Below are positions 1-6,745 of a stretch of 14,815 nucleotides of DNA, in pieces. The stretch spans positions 1 to 14,815 of the forward strand of contig JBBDXA010000216.1 in the NCBI GenBank assembly GCA_040902585.1, read 5' to 3'. Both the position numbers and the translations under genes were made by a program. The DNA comes from JBBDXA01 sp040902585. Lineage in GTDB: Bacteria > Planctomycetota > Phycisphaerae > Phycisphaerales > Phycisphaeraceae. Below the pieces are notes generated by a model, which did not search any database, was not told the DNA's origin, and saw nothing but the letters and a program-made list of their open reading frames with translations. Positions within the stretch are counted from its first letter, which is position 1. Each line of letters opens with the position of its first letter.

Positions 1-37
1 CCTCCTGACCCCGGACCCCTGACCCCAGATTTACCCC
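1..37. repeat. C-rich short repeat upstream of the kinase gene (fragment at window edge)
   Basis: The unit CCTGACCCC occurs twice within the first 26 bases, separated by a short GGACC spacer, directly before the kinase start codon. It resembles the degenerate, short-unit intergenic repeats seen elsewhere in this window (9-bp units near 6333 and 6711, 8-bp units near 10826). The left end is cut by the window, so its full extent cannot be judged. No Shine-Dalgarno sequence is visible in these 37 bases. Confidence 0.4.
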
Positions 38-2680
38 ATGACCGCACACTCGACCAACCTGACGTCCATTGGCCTGCAACCTGGCGATAAGCTCGACAAG
101 TACGAAGTCGGCGAGCAGATCGGCGCGGGCGGCCTGTCCGTGGTCTGGAAGGCGTTCGATCGCCTGCTCGATCAGACCGTCGCCGTCAAGCAGCTCGTCC
201 TCGATGCCGGGATCGATGAAGACACCTTCCGCGAACGCTTCCGCCGCGAGGCCGCGATTCAGAAGGAACTCAGCCAGGCGAATAAGAATCTGGTCCGGGT
301 GATCGACTTCGTCGAAGACCCGCGCGGCCTGTTCATCGTCATGGAATACGTCGATGGTCCCAGCCTCGAGAACATGCTCTCGCAGAACCCGGGACCGGTG
401 GACCTGAAGACGGCCTTGGGCATCGCCGCCGCCGCTGCCGTGGCCCTCGGGGCGATTCACAAGCAAGGCGTCATTCACCGCGACCTGAAGCCCGCCAATA
501 TCCTGCTGCCCAAAGACGGTGGCCTGAAGATCTGCGACTTCGGCCTCGCCTCGCTCATCGCCGACCAGGAAACGCCCGCCGTCGGCACGGTGCGTTACAT
601 GTCACCGGAGCTGCTCAACGCCCAGCAGTCGGACGCGCGGGCGGACATGTACTCGCTGGGTCTGATTCTGTACGAGATGCTCGTGGGCCGGCAGAACTTT
701 GAGGATGCGTTCAAGATCGTGCTGAAGGATCAGCGCAACCAGGCGCTGCGGTGGATGAAGTGGCATACCAATCTGAAGGTGAAGACACCGCCGATCAAGC
801 AGTACGTGCCCTCGATGCCTGGGCCCATCAGCGAGCTGGTCGAGCGCATGATGGAGAAAGACGCCGGCCAGCGCGTGCCTTCGATGGATCAGCTCATCGA
901 AGCGATGCGTCGCCAGCTCACCGCCAAGCCGCAGGTGGCCTCTCCTGTCGCCAAGCCCACCAAGACTGCCGTCGGCGACAAGACCGCGGCATTGCCCAAG
1001 CGCAACAAAGTGCTCCTGATCGTCACCGGGATGATCATCTTCTGGTCCATCGTGGGTATCGGGTATGTGGTGTTGACCGGCAAGGAAAAGGCGGCGGTTG
1101 AAGACAAGCTCGCCGACGCCGCCCGCGCCGACTACCGCGTCGCGACCAGCGCGTTCATCGAACGTAAGTACGCCGAGTCCGCGGGCCTGTTCCGCAAGCT
1201 GCTGGAGAATCACCCGCAGAAGCTCGATATCAAAGTGCCCATCAGCGGCGATCGTCCGTCGACCCTGAAGCAGGCCGCCGAAGGGCACCTGCTCTACTGC
1301 GATGCGCATGCCGCCTTCGTGATGAAGGATTACGACAAGGCGCTGCAACTGGTCTTCAAGGCGGCGGATGCGAACGTGGTCGCCGCCTCCGAAGTCGACG
1401 CCCTTCAACGCGACGCCGAACGCCTGCGCGGCATCAGCGCCACGATCAACGCCATCGTCGCGGAGATGAATAAGGAAAACTTCTTCGGTGCCAAGCGCAT
1501 GCTTCTGGATTTCCGCGCCACGGATACCTACAAGGGGCTGTCCGAGGCGGAGAAGGAATCAGCCGACCAGTTGGACCTCCAGATCACCGCGCGCAAGGAA
1601 GCCAAGGAATCCGAGACGATCATCGAAGTGGCGAGAAATCTGGCCGTGGTCGATCGACAGAAAGCCATCGAACATCTCAATGCCTGGCTGGAGGAAAAGG
1701 GCGGGACGAACCGCACGGTGGAAGTCGTCCGCGATGCTTATGTCGCGGCCCAGGAATTCGAACTGACCCTGCAGCAGGGCAAGAGCGCCGAGCAGAACAT
1801 GAGCTGGGCCGAGGCGATCGCGGCCTACAACAAGGCCCTTTCGCTGAATCGCCTGGAAGCGGAAAAGCAGGATCTCCCGACGCGTATCCGCAAGATTCGC
1901 GGCAAGGTTTTGCTCGACCTGGGCAAGGCGGCCTACGAAACGGAAAAGGCCACCGGCGATTTTTCCGAGACCATCCGCCTGGTCAATGATGCCCTGAATG
2001 AAGACCCGACGCTGGCCGAGGCGAAGGACATTCTTGCCCGTATCGGTTCCAAGGGCGAGATGGATCGCCTGGAACGCGAGGCGGTCGGTGCCTACGCCCG
2101 CAAGGAGTACGAGAAGGTCATCATCATCTGGACGCGCCTGGGCGAGGATTTCAAAGCAGACCCCGTCAAAGTCGCAGCTGAAATTGAAAAGGCCAAGTTC
2201 CAGATTCTGCTGGACAAAATGGAACTGGCCTGGACCAGCGGCAACGAGCAGGAGATCATCGCCGCCTGCGATGCGGTCCTCCGCATCGAACCCGGCAACG
2301 AACGCGCCCTGCTTTTGAAAACCCTCGTCACCACCCGTCGGCGTTTCTACGATCAGCTTGCCGTGGGCGAGAAGCATGCCGCCAAGGGCGAATACGGCGA
2401 CGCCAAGCTCGCCATCCGCCGGGCCCGTGAAATCGCCGAGACCATCAGCGATGCCGCCATCCGCGACCAGCTTGTGCGCGAAGCCAATGCCCGCGCCAGT
2501 GAGGTCGAATACACCGACAACTTCAGCAAGGCCCGCCGCGACTTCGAGAACGGCAAGTGCAAGGAAGCCTACGGCTGGATCGGCGGCGCACTGAAAGAAA
2601 AGAAAACAGACGAAGCAAGAGAGCTTTATAAAAAGATCACCGAGTGCCTTGATAAGAAGGCCAAGGAAGCAAGCCAGTGA
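38..2680 (+). CDS. Membrane-anchored Hanks-type Ser/Thr protein kinase with helical-repeat C-terminal half
   Basis: This 880-aa protein should phosphorylate proteins on Ser/Thr at the cytoplasmic face of the membrane. The kinase domain spans about residues 22-295. Visible motifs are a glycine loop (G29, G31, S34, V35), the VAVK lysine K51, a helix-C glutamate near E71, the catalytic loop HRDLKPAN (D149, N154), DFG at 167-169, and GTVRYMSPE at 183-191. The catalytic set is complete, so activity is expected. A charged, Pro/Ala/Lys linker precedes one membrane helix at about 324-346. The remaining 530 residues are alpha-helical with TPR-like stretches (about 366-393, 590-605, 685-700, 734-760, 781-800), probably a periplasmic protein-binding scaffold. 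It is the first gene of an apparent operon with TadG- and TadE-like genes, suggesting a link to pilus or secretion assembly, but that link is inferred. The start is the first in-frame ATG and leaves about 20 residues before the kinase core. The substrate is unknown. Confidence 0.93.
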   Translation: MTAHSTNLTSIGLQPGDKLDKYEVGEQIGAGGLSVVWKAFDRLLDQTVAVKQLVLDAGIDEDTFRERFRREAAIQKELSQANKNLVRVIDFVEDPRGLFIVMEYVDGPSLENMLSQNPGPVDLKTALGIAAAAAVALGAIHKQGVIHRDLKPANILLPKDGGLKICDFGLASLIADQETPAVGTVRYMSPELLNAQQSDARADMYSLGLILYEMLVGRQNFEDAFKIVLKDQRNQALRWMKWHTNLKVKTPPIKQYVPSMPGPISELVERMMEKDAGQRVPSMDQLIEAMRRQLTAKPQVASPVAKPTKTAVGDKTAALPKRNKVLLIVTGMIIFWSIVGIGYVVLTGKEKAAVEDKLADAARADYRVATSAFIERKYAESAGLFRKLLENHPQKLDIKVPISGDRPSTLKQAAEGHLLYCDAHAAFVMKDYDKALQLVFKAADANVVAASEVDALQRDAERLRGISATINAIVAEMNKENFFGAKRMLLDFRATDTYKGLSEAEKESADQLDLQITARKEAKESETIIEVARNLAVVDRQKAIEHLNAWLEEKGGTNRTVEVVRDAYVAAQEFELTLQQGKSAEQNMSWAEAIAAYNKALSLNRLEAEKQDLPTRIRKIRGKVLLDLGKAAYETEKATGDFSETIRLVNDALNEDPTLAEAKDILARIGSKGEMDRLEREAVGAYARKEYEKVIIIWTRLGEDFKADPVKVAAEIEKAKFQILLDKMELAWTSGNEQEIIAACDAVLRIEPGNERALLLKTLVTTRRRFYDQLAVGEKHAAKGEYGDAKLAIRRAREIAETISDAAIRDQLVREANARASEVEYTDNFSKARRDFENGKCKEAYGWIGGALKEKKTDEARELYKKITECLDKKAKEASQ

Positions 2681-2748
2681 TCCGGCGATTGTCCCCGTAT
2701 GACTTCGTCGCGACAATAGCTATCGACACCCCGTCGGGATTTCAACCC

Positions 2749-4677
2749 ATGTCCCACCAGACGCTAGCCCCCGCCTTCGCCCGTCGCTCCCGCGGCATCG
2801 TGATGATTCTCACGCTGCTTTCGGTCATCCTTCTTGCCGGGCTGGTCATGTTCGTGCTCAACCTCGGCCGCGCCAGTACACGGCGCGTGCAGTTGCAAAA
2901 CGCCGCCGACTCCGGCGCCATCGCCGGGGCCGGCTGGGTCGCGCGGTCGCTCAACACGATCGCCATGAACAACGTCAACATGGTCCGGCTCATCTCGCTC
3001 GTCAACGTGCTCGACGGCATGCCCGACGCCGCCCGCTTCACCATCCTCGAACATGAAATGCTTCTGGAGGCCCTCGGCAAAGTCACCGGCTCGGGCTTCA
3101 GCGATCCCTGGGTCGCCAACCAGGTCCAAGACATGAAGCAGGAACTGAACGACGAACTCAACGTCCTGCGCCCGATGGATGCCTACTTCCAATCCTACGA
3201 CGTGACCCGGCTGACCTTCTACGACGGTCCCGGCGGGCGCGGCCAGCTCTGGCGCGCCATGGAGGGCATGGATGAACTGAACATCTCCACGATCCAGAAT
3301 CTCGGCGAACTCGCTCAGTACAACTTCAACCGCGGCGCGGATGTGAACCTCGACCGCATGGATGGTGAGAAGGTCGCCTTCATGGCGCCCCTGCTCCCGA
3401 CCGTGCCCTGGACGCGCGGCGAATTCGAAGACTTCCAGCGACCGGTCCTTAACGGCATCCTGCCCGAAAAGATCGACGACAAGGAATTCAACCGCGGCCC
3501 CTTCGACACCGTCTTCGGCTGGCGCTACCTCATCGGCGGACAGCAGCCCGGCTACTGGGTCGGCGGCGGCGGCGTGCAGAACCCGCCCGGCGGTCGCGGC
3601 AGCGTGCCCATCGGTTCGGGCGGCGGCGGCGGCGGCAGTCGCGGCACGTTCGTCTCCACCGGGCCGCGCGATCCCGATGCCTACGGCACCTATTCCTTCA
3701 CACGGTGGATGCTCGACAAGGTCGGCAACTTCGCCCACGACCACCTGCCCCACGGTCGATTCATGTACTGGGAGAACCGTTTCACCAACTACAAACTCGG
3801 TTACCTCTGGCCCGGCAACGGCGCCCGCTTCGTCATCGAGCCCGTGTTTGAAACCGATTTCCCCAAGGCCGTTCAGATCGCCGAGAACAATCGAAGCGAC
3901 GTCAAGGAAACGTGGTTCCTCGCCATCGAGATGAAGAGCAAGTTCGCCCGCGGACAGGCCGGCTTCATGTCGCCCGGCAGCTACAGCTATTACGTGACGC
4001 CCGGACAGGATGACCGCAACACGCCGCGCACCGTCCGCCTGCGCGGCTGGAACGATCCGCGCACGTGGAACGCCGAGCAGATCGGCAACTATGTGTGGCG
4101 CGACGAGTGGGACTACAAAATCTACTTCGATCCGACGATCGGCATCCCCCTCGTTCGCGATGCCCAGGGCAATCTCGTCTCCCAGCCGGTCTACCGCATC
4201 GATACGTTCACGTTTCTCGCCATCAACATCGGCCCGGAGTACGAAGTGCGCAACCCGCACAACTTCTCCAGCCGCTCCGGCCTGCCCGCGCCGACCGATC
4301 TGGATCACACGCGACTGCGACACGACAACGAAGCGGCACGGAAGGAGTACCTCAACTTCCTGTCCATCGCCCAGGTCGACGATCGCGCCGTGGCCTGGCC
4401 CAGCCGGTTTGCGGGCAACAAGCCTTACCCGAATCAGGTGGCCGTCGCCCTGGCGCTCGTGTTTAACAATCACTCGTGGGATCTGTGGACACAGATGTGG
4501 GAGGCGCAGCTTCGGCCGGTCGAGGATATCGACGGCTGGATCCGGATCATTGAATCGGGTTCCGCCGACGCCCCGCCCGAAGTCCCCGCCCAGGCCATCG
4601 ACAATCTGACCACTTACCTCAAAAGCCTGCGCGGCTTGTTTGACCTGAACAGTTCGAGCTCTGGATATCCCCAGTAA
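2749..4677 (+). CDS. TadG-like Tad/Flp pilus-assembly protein
   Basis: This 642-aa protein starts with a TadE/TadG-type N-terminus. RRSRG at residues 12-16 is followed by a hydrophobic helix (about 17-38), then LGRASTRRVQLQNAADSGAIAGA (split: LGRASTRRVQ at 39-48, LQNAADSGAIAGA at 49-61). This is the pattern of the putative Flp pilus-assembly TadE/G-like family, in which the helix anchors a large extracytoplasmic domain. The rest is unrecognised, rich in Trp, Tyr and Asn, with a glycine-rich linker around residues 275-298 (six Gly in a row at 291-296). No von Willebrand A motif, common in long TadG proteins, was seen. A GTG at 2677 overlaps the kinase stop and would add 24 residues. The ATG at 2749 is preferred because it puts the anchor at the usual distance from the N-terminus. 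It lies 68 bases after the kinase gene and 38 bases before the TadE-like gene, so co-transcription is likely. Confidence 0.8.
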   Translation: MSHQTLAPAFARRSRGIVMILTLLSVILLAGLVMFVLNLGRASTRRVQLQNAADSGAIAGAGWVARSLNTIAMNNVNMVRLISLVNVLDGMPDAARFTILEHEMLLEALGKVTGSGFSDPWVANQVQDMKQELNDELNVLRPMDAYFQSYDVTRLTFYDGPGGRGQLWRAMEGMDELNISTIQNLGELAQYNFNRGADVNLDRMDGEKVAFMAPLLPTVPWTRGEFEDFQRPVLNGILPEKIDDKEFNRGPFDTVFGWRYLIGGQQPGYWVGGGGVQNPPGGRGSVPIGSGGGGGGSRGTFVSTGPRDPDAYGTYSFTRWMLDKVGNFAHDHLPHGRFMYWENRFTNYKLGYLWPGNGARFVIEPVFETDFPKAVQIAENNRSDVKETWFLAIEMKSKFARGQAGFMSPGSYSYYVTPGQDDRNTPRTVRLRGWNDPRTWNAEQIGNYVWRDEWDYKIYFDPTIGIPLVRDAQGNLVSQPVYRIDTFTFLAINIGPEYEVRNPHNFSSRSGLPAPTDLDHTRLRHDNEAARKEYLNFLSIAQVDDRAVAWPSRFAGNKPYPNQVAVALALVFNNHSWDLWTQMWEAQLRPVEDIDGWIRIIESGSADAPPEVPAQAIDNLTTYLKSLRGLFDLNSSSSGYPQ

Positions 4678-4715
4678 TTCGAACAGTCACGCGATCCTGC
4701 TCTTGGAACTCACCG

Positions 4716-5411
4716 ATGTTGACGACCACACCACGACACCTTCGACGCACCCGCGGCACCGCCATGGCCGAGTCGCTGCTGGCGCTGCCGTTCCTGATGC
4801 TGATCCTGCTGTTCATCATCTACTTCGGGCGCAACTCGGTGCGCGTGCAGCGGACGCACGTGGTCGATCGCTACGAAGCCTGGCGCGAAGCAGGGCACGG
4901 CCCCGGCCCGCGCGCCGATGACGTGCGCGGTCACCCGCAGATCAACGACGCCTTCTTCGCCAACAAATCCGACTCGATCGGCCACAGCGGCAGCGGCTAT
5001 TTTCCCCCCGAAGCACCGCAGCGCTGGGCGGATTACGCCGGCCAGCGTCTGCCCGAAGCCGGCGAACTGGCGCAGGAAATGATCGATGACCTGGCGCGGG
5101 GTCGAACCGCGCACTTCTCCACCCGATTCGACTCGAAGAACAAGATTCTGGAAACCTTCAACGGCCCGATCAACGCAACGCACACGGTGCAGGGCAATGA
5201 CTGGAAATATGTCAACGGCTTCAAGCACCGCGGCGAGGCGTACGACCAGACCGGGCCTTACTCGTCTAATCTCCCGGCTGTGCGCGACATCTTCTATGAA
5301 GACTGGGACCAGTCGCTCGAGAGCATGAGCGATCAGTCGAACCCTTTCGCCAAAGTGCTGCGCGGGTTGTATCTCGATCTTCCGGGCTATCGCGGGCCCA
5401 AAGTGCAGTGA
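4716..5411 (+). CDS. TadE-like pseudopilin family protein
   Basis: This 231-aa protein has the TadE N-terminal signature: a basic leader with RTRG (residues 11-14), then AMAESLLALPFLMLILLF (16-33), a membrane helix with the conserved glutamate E19. TadE-like proteins are minor pseudopilins of Tad (type IVc) systems, cleaved after the leader glycine and held in the inner membrane or pilus. The remaining 190 residues are hydrophilic, with no recognised domain, and longer than many TadE proteins. The ATG is preceded by a weak GGA about eleven bases upstream. It is the last gene of the kinase-TadG-TadE set and converges with the gene that ends at 5424, twelve bases away. Prepilin peptidase, ATPase and TadB/C platform genes are not in the window, so these may be accessory pseudopilins acting with a machine encoded elsewhere. 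Confidence 0.82.
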   Translation: MLTTTPRHLRRTRGTAMAESLLALPFLMLILLFIIYFGRNSVRVQRTHVVDRYEAWREAGHGPGPRADDVRGHPQINDAFFANKSDSIGHSGSGYFPPEAPQRWADYAGQRLPEAGELAQEMIDDLARGRTAHFSTRFDSKNKILETFNGPINATHTVQGNDWKYVNGFKHRGEAYDQTGPYSSNLPAVRDIFYEDWDQSLESMSDQSNPFAKVLRGLYLDLPGYRGPKVQ

Positions 5412-5423
5412 GCCGTCTGTCAG

Positions 5424-5954
5424 TCAGCCGATGCTTTCGATGCTTTCACGCTGATCGGTCGCGCTGATCAGCCCTTTGCGCCATTCCATGTATCGGTATT
5501 CGATGTTGTGTTCCTCGTGCAGCCGGCGAAGGTCGGCAAGGAACGCCTCATACACATCCTGCTGCCAGTCCTGTGTGCCTTCCTGACAGAAGAAAACGCG
5601 ACAGCCCAGCGGGCGGATGGCGTGGACCGAGCAGAGCTTGTGGACCTGAAACGGACAGGCGGCATCGGGGGCGAGCCGGGCCGGCCAGTCGGCAAGGGCA
5701 GGGTTGTCTTGTGGCAACTTGGAGAGCACCCAGGCGATCTCCAGGCCGGTGACGAACATCTTGAAATCTTTCTTGAATGTATCGAAGTTGCAGCATCGCC
5801 CGCTGACCCAGCAGGTCGGGCTGCGGGCCGCGACGGCTTCGTCTAATCGTTTGTATAGATCGGTGATGGCGGCGTCTATGACAGGCACTGTCGCCGCCTC
5901 GCGCCAGCGCGACCAGAACAGTTCCACGGGCTCAGGGAGATTGCGGCGATCCAT
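5424..5954 (-). CDS. YkgJ-family cysteine cluster protein
   Basis: This 176-aa protein belongs to the YkgJ-type family (putative zinc- or iron-chelating, CxxCxxCC-like). The visible cysteines are C48, C54 and C55 (CWVSGRCCNF), C100 (AACPF), C108 (KLCSVHAIRPLGC) and C118, followed by C123. The CPF ... C-x-(I/V)-x-x-x-RP-x-x-C-R layout matches the family well; the real metal and reaction are unknown for most members. The start was set at the ATG at 5954, because that A is shared with the TGA stop of the upstream zinc-finger-like gene (TGATG), a classic sign of translational coupling. A longer in-frame start exists at 6209, but its extra 85 residues lie entirely over the upstream gene and look like a frame shadow. 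The C-terminus is charged and ends in a small duplicated ESIESI. Confidence 0.83.
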   Translation of the reverse strand: MDRRNLPEPVELFWSRWREAATVPVIDAAITDLYKRLDEAVAARSPTCWVSGRCCNFDTFKKDFKMFVTGLEIAWVLSKLPQDNPALADWPARLAPDAACPFQVHKLCSVHAIRPLGCRVFFCQEGTQDWQQDVYEAFLADLRRLHEEHNIEYRYMEWRKGLISATDQRESIESIG

Positions 5955-6322
5955 CACGCGCCAGTCCTGGATGCGGGGCTCGGACGTTTCCAGTCCACAT
6001 CCGGGTCCTTCGAATAGGTGCCGGCCGCCTGGTTCATACAGCTCTCGCAGAGCACGGCATGGGCGTTGCCGCCGGGCGGAAGTGTGACGGCAGTATCGCG
6101 CGCCGGCTTCCAGTGCCGCTTCGCCTCCGCGACAGGCTGAAGGCACATGGTGCAGTCCAGCTTCTTCTCGCCTGTATCTACAAGTGCGTCCAGCGCCACC
6201 TTCAGACACTCCAGGCAGAGGATGGAACCGCGATGCCCTTCGATCATGGGGATGACCTCGTCCCAGTCCGTCCCGCAGAAATCACAACTGATGATGACCA
6301 GGCCTTGTTCGGTGCGTTGCAT
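5954..6322 (-). CDS. Small four-CxxC protein with ClpX-type zinc-finger-like N-terminus
   Basis: This 122-aa protein carries four CxxC pairs: C13/C16, C36/C39, C57/C60 and C92/C95, consistent with two four-cysteine zinc sites. The first half (about residues 11-40) reads CDFCGTDWDEV..MI.G....LC.EC. This follows the spacing of the ClpX N-terminal C4 zinc-binding domain, which has CxFCGkxxxEVxkLIxG followed by CdeC. In ClpX that domain dimerises and binds substrates and adaptors; no AAA+ part is present here, so an adaptor, nucleic-acid-binding or metal role is only conjecture. The tail (about 100-122) is charged and low in structure. It ends in a TGATG overlap with the YkgJ-family gene, so the two are probably made together. 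The start codon has no Shine-Dalgarno and lies only 10 bases from the 9-bp-unit repeat. Confidence 0.72.
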   Translation of the reverse strand: MQRTEQGLVIISCDFCGTDWDEVIPMIEGHRGSILCLECLKVALDALVDTGEKKLDCTMCLQPVAEAKRHWKPARDTAVTLPPGGNAHAVLCESCMNQAAGTYSKDPDVDWKRPSPASRTGA

Positions 6323-6332
6323 AGGAGTTTCA

Positions 6333-6358
6333 CCACGGATGGCACGGAGGGCACGGAT
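6333..6358 (+). repeat. Left arm of inverted 9-bp-unit repeat (CCACGGATG/GCACGGATG type)
   Basis: Three consecutive 9-bp units of the form (C/G)CACGGA(T/G)G are read on the + strand. The 26-base arm matches the reverse complement of 6711-6736 at 25 of 26 positions; the single difference is a G instead of T in the second unit. The arm lies in the leader of the zinc-finger-like gene that starts at 6322 on the minus strand. Confidence 0.8.
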
Positions 6359-6403
6359 GGAGAAGATCGGAAATCAGAGAGAACAACGCACTGGTCGGAA
6401 ACC

Positions 6404-6420
6404 AAGCGAGAGCCTCGCTT
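6404..6420 (-). terminator. Candidate hairpin terminator after the small membrane gene
   Basis: Read on the minus strand, one base after the TGA stop at 6422, AAGCGAG and CTCGCTT form a perfect 7-bp stem with a 3-base loop, followed by GGTTTCC. The T-run is short, so it is a weak intrinsic terminator at best. An outer CTGGT/ACCAG pairing (6391-6395 with 6424-6428) could extend it. It would separate the membrane gene from the downstream cysteine-rich pair. Confidence 0.4.
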
Positions 6421-6421
6421 C

Positions 6422-6700
6422 TCACCAGTGGACCAACTCATGGTACAGCGGCCAAAGGGCCATAATAAGGACGACAACGACAAATGCCCATCGATACTTG
6501 GGGATCAGAACCACTGCAATGAAACAAAGGAGCGGCCCCACGAAGATTGCGGAGTGTTCAATCCACTTGACGCCACGGTCGCACCAGTGAATGAAGCTGA
6601 AATTGACGATGGCTGCTAGCGTGGCGGCGACCGCAAGAACTCCTCGCGTTACGGCACGCTCCGCAAGAGAATCTGGATGAAGGTAATTCGACAGTCCCAT
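6422..6700 (-). CDS. Small hydrophobic membrane protein of unknown function
   Basis: This protein is about 92 aa and unrecognised. It has three predicted hydrophobic segments, at roughly residues 18-33, 50-66 and 70-85 from this start, joined by a loop containing HWCDRGVKWIEH. The C-terminus is LYHELVHW. The start at 6700 was chosen over an ATG at 6730, because the ten extra residues (MARMARICET) are encoded partly inside the adjacent short repeat. Neither start has a Shine-Dalgarno. The gene lies inside an approximately 400-bp segment bounded by inverted copies of a 26-base repeat and is followed at once by a small hairpin. It could be a mobile cargo, a small stress or toxin-like peptide, or an ordinary conserved hypothetical; nothing in the sequence decides this. 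The clean membrane topology supports it being real. Confidence 0.55.
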   Translation of the reverse strand: MGLSNYLHPDSLAERAVTRGVLAVAATLAAIVNFSFIHWCDRGVKWIEHSAIFVGPLLCFIAVVLIPKYRWAFVVVVLIMALWPLYHELVHW

Positions 6701-6710
6701 TGTTTCACAT

Positions 6711-6736
6711 ATCCGTGCCATCCGTGCCATCCGTGG
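6711..6736 (-). repeat. Right arm of inverted 9-bp-unit repeat
   Basis: The reverse complement of this 26-base stretch is three perfect 9-bp units (CCACGGATG, then GCACGGATG, then GCACGGAT) and pairs with 6333-6358 with one mismatch. It sits between the end of the TonB-like gene (stop at 6746) and the preferred start of the small membrane gene (6700). The two arms point toward each other and enclose 352 bases. Confidence 0.8.
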
Positions 6737-6745
6737 TTGGAGTCC

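Noticed and set aside
602..1408. 268-aa open frame on the minus strand, opposite the kinase gene
   Set aside because: It lies wholly antisense to a well-supported kinase, has an Arg/His/Leu/Gly-biased composition with no motif, and is the expected shadow of high-GC codon bias.
1559..2716. 385-aa open frame on the minus strand opposite the kinase's helical half
   Set aside because: Antisense mirror of a real coding region; Gly/Leu/Ala/Phe-rich composition without domain features.
2677..2748. GTG start of the TadG-like gene overlapping the kinase stop (GTGA)
   Set aside because: Coupling is attractive, but the extra 24 residues are not Tad-like and push the membrane anchor away from the N-terminus; kept only as an alternative.
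2764..4473. 569-aa open frame on the minus strand opposite the TadG-like gene
   Set aside because: Its length is striking, but it mirrors the codon-position GC bias of the real gene and has a low-complexity Val/Glu/Ala/Gly composition.
5955..6209. N-terminal extension of the YkgJ-family protein to an ATG at 6209
   Set aside because: It would overlap almost all of the zinc-finger-like gene; the extension is Arg/Gly-rich; the TGATG junction indicates a start at 5954.
6244..6483. 79-aa minus-strand frame containing PSVPSVPSVV
   Set aside because: The apparent peptide repeat is just the translation of the 9-bp-unit DNA repeat and overlaps the zinc-finger-like gene in another frame.
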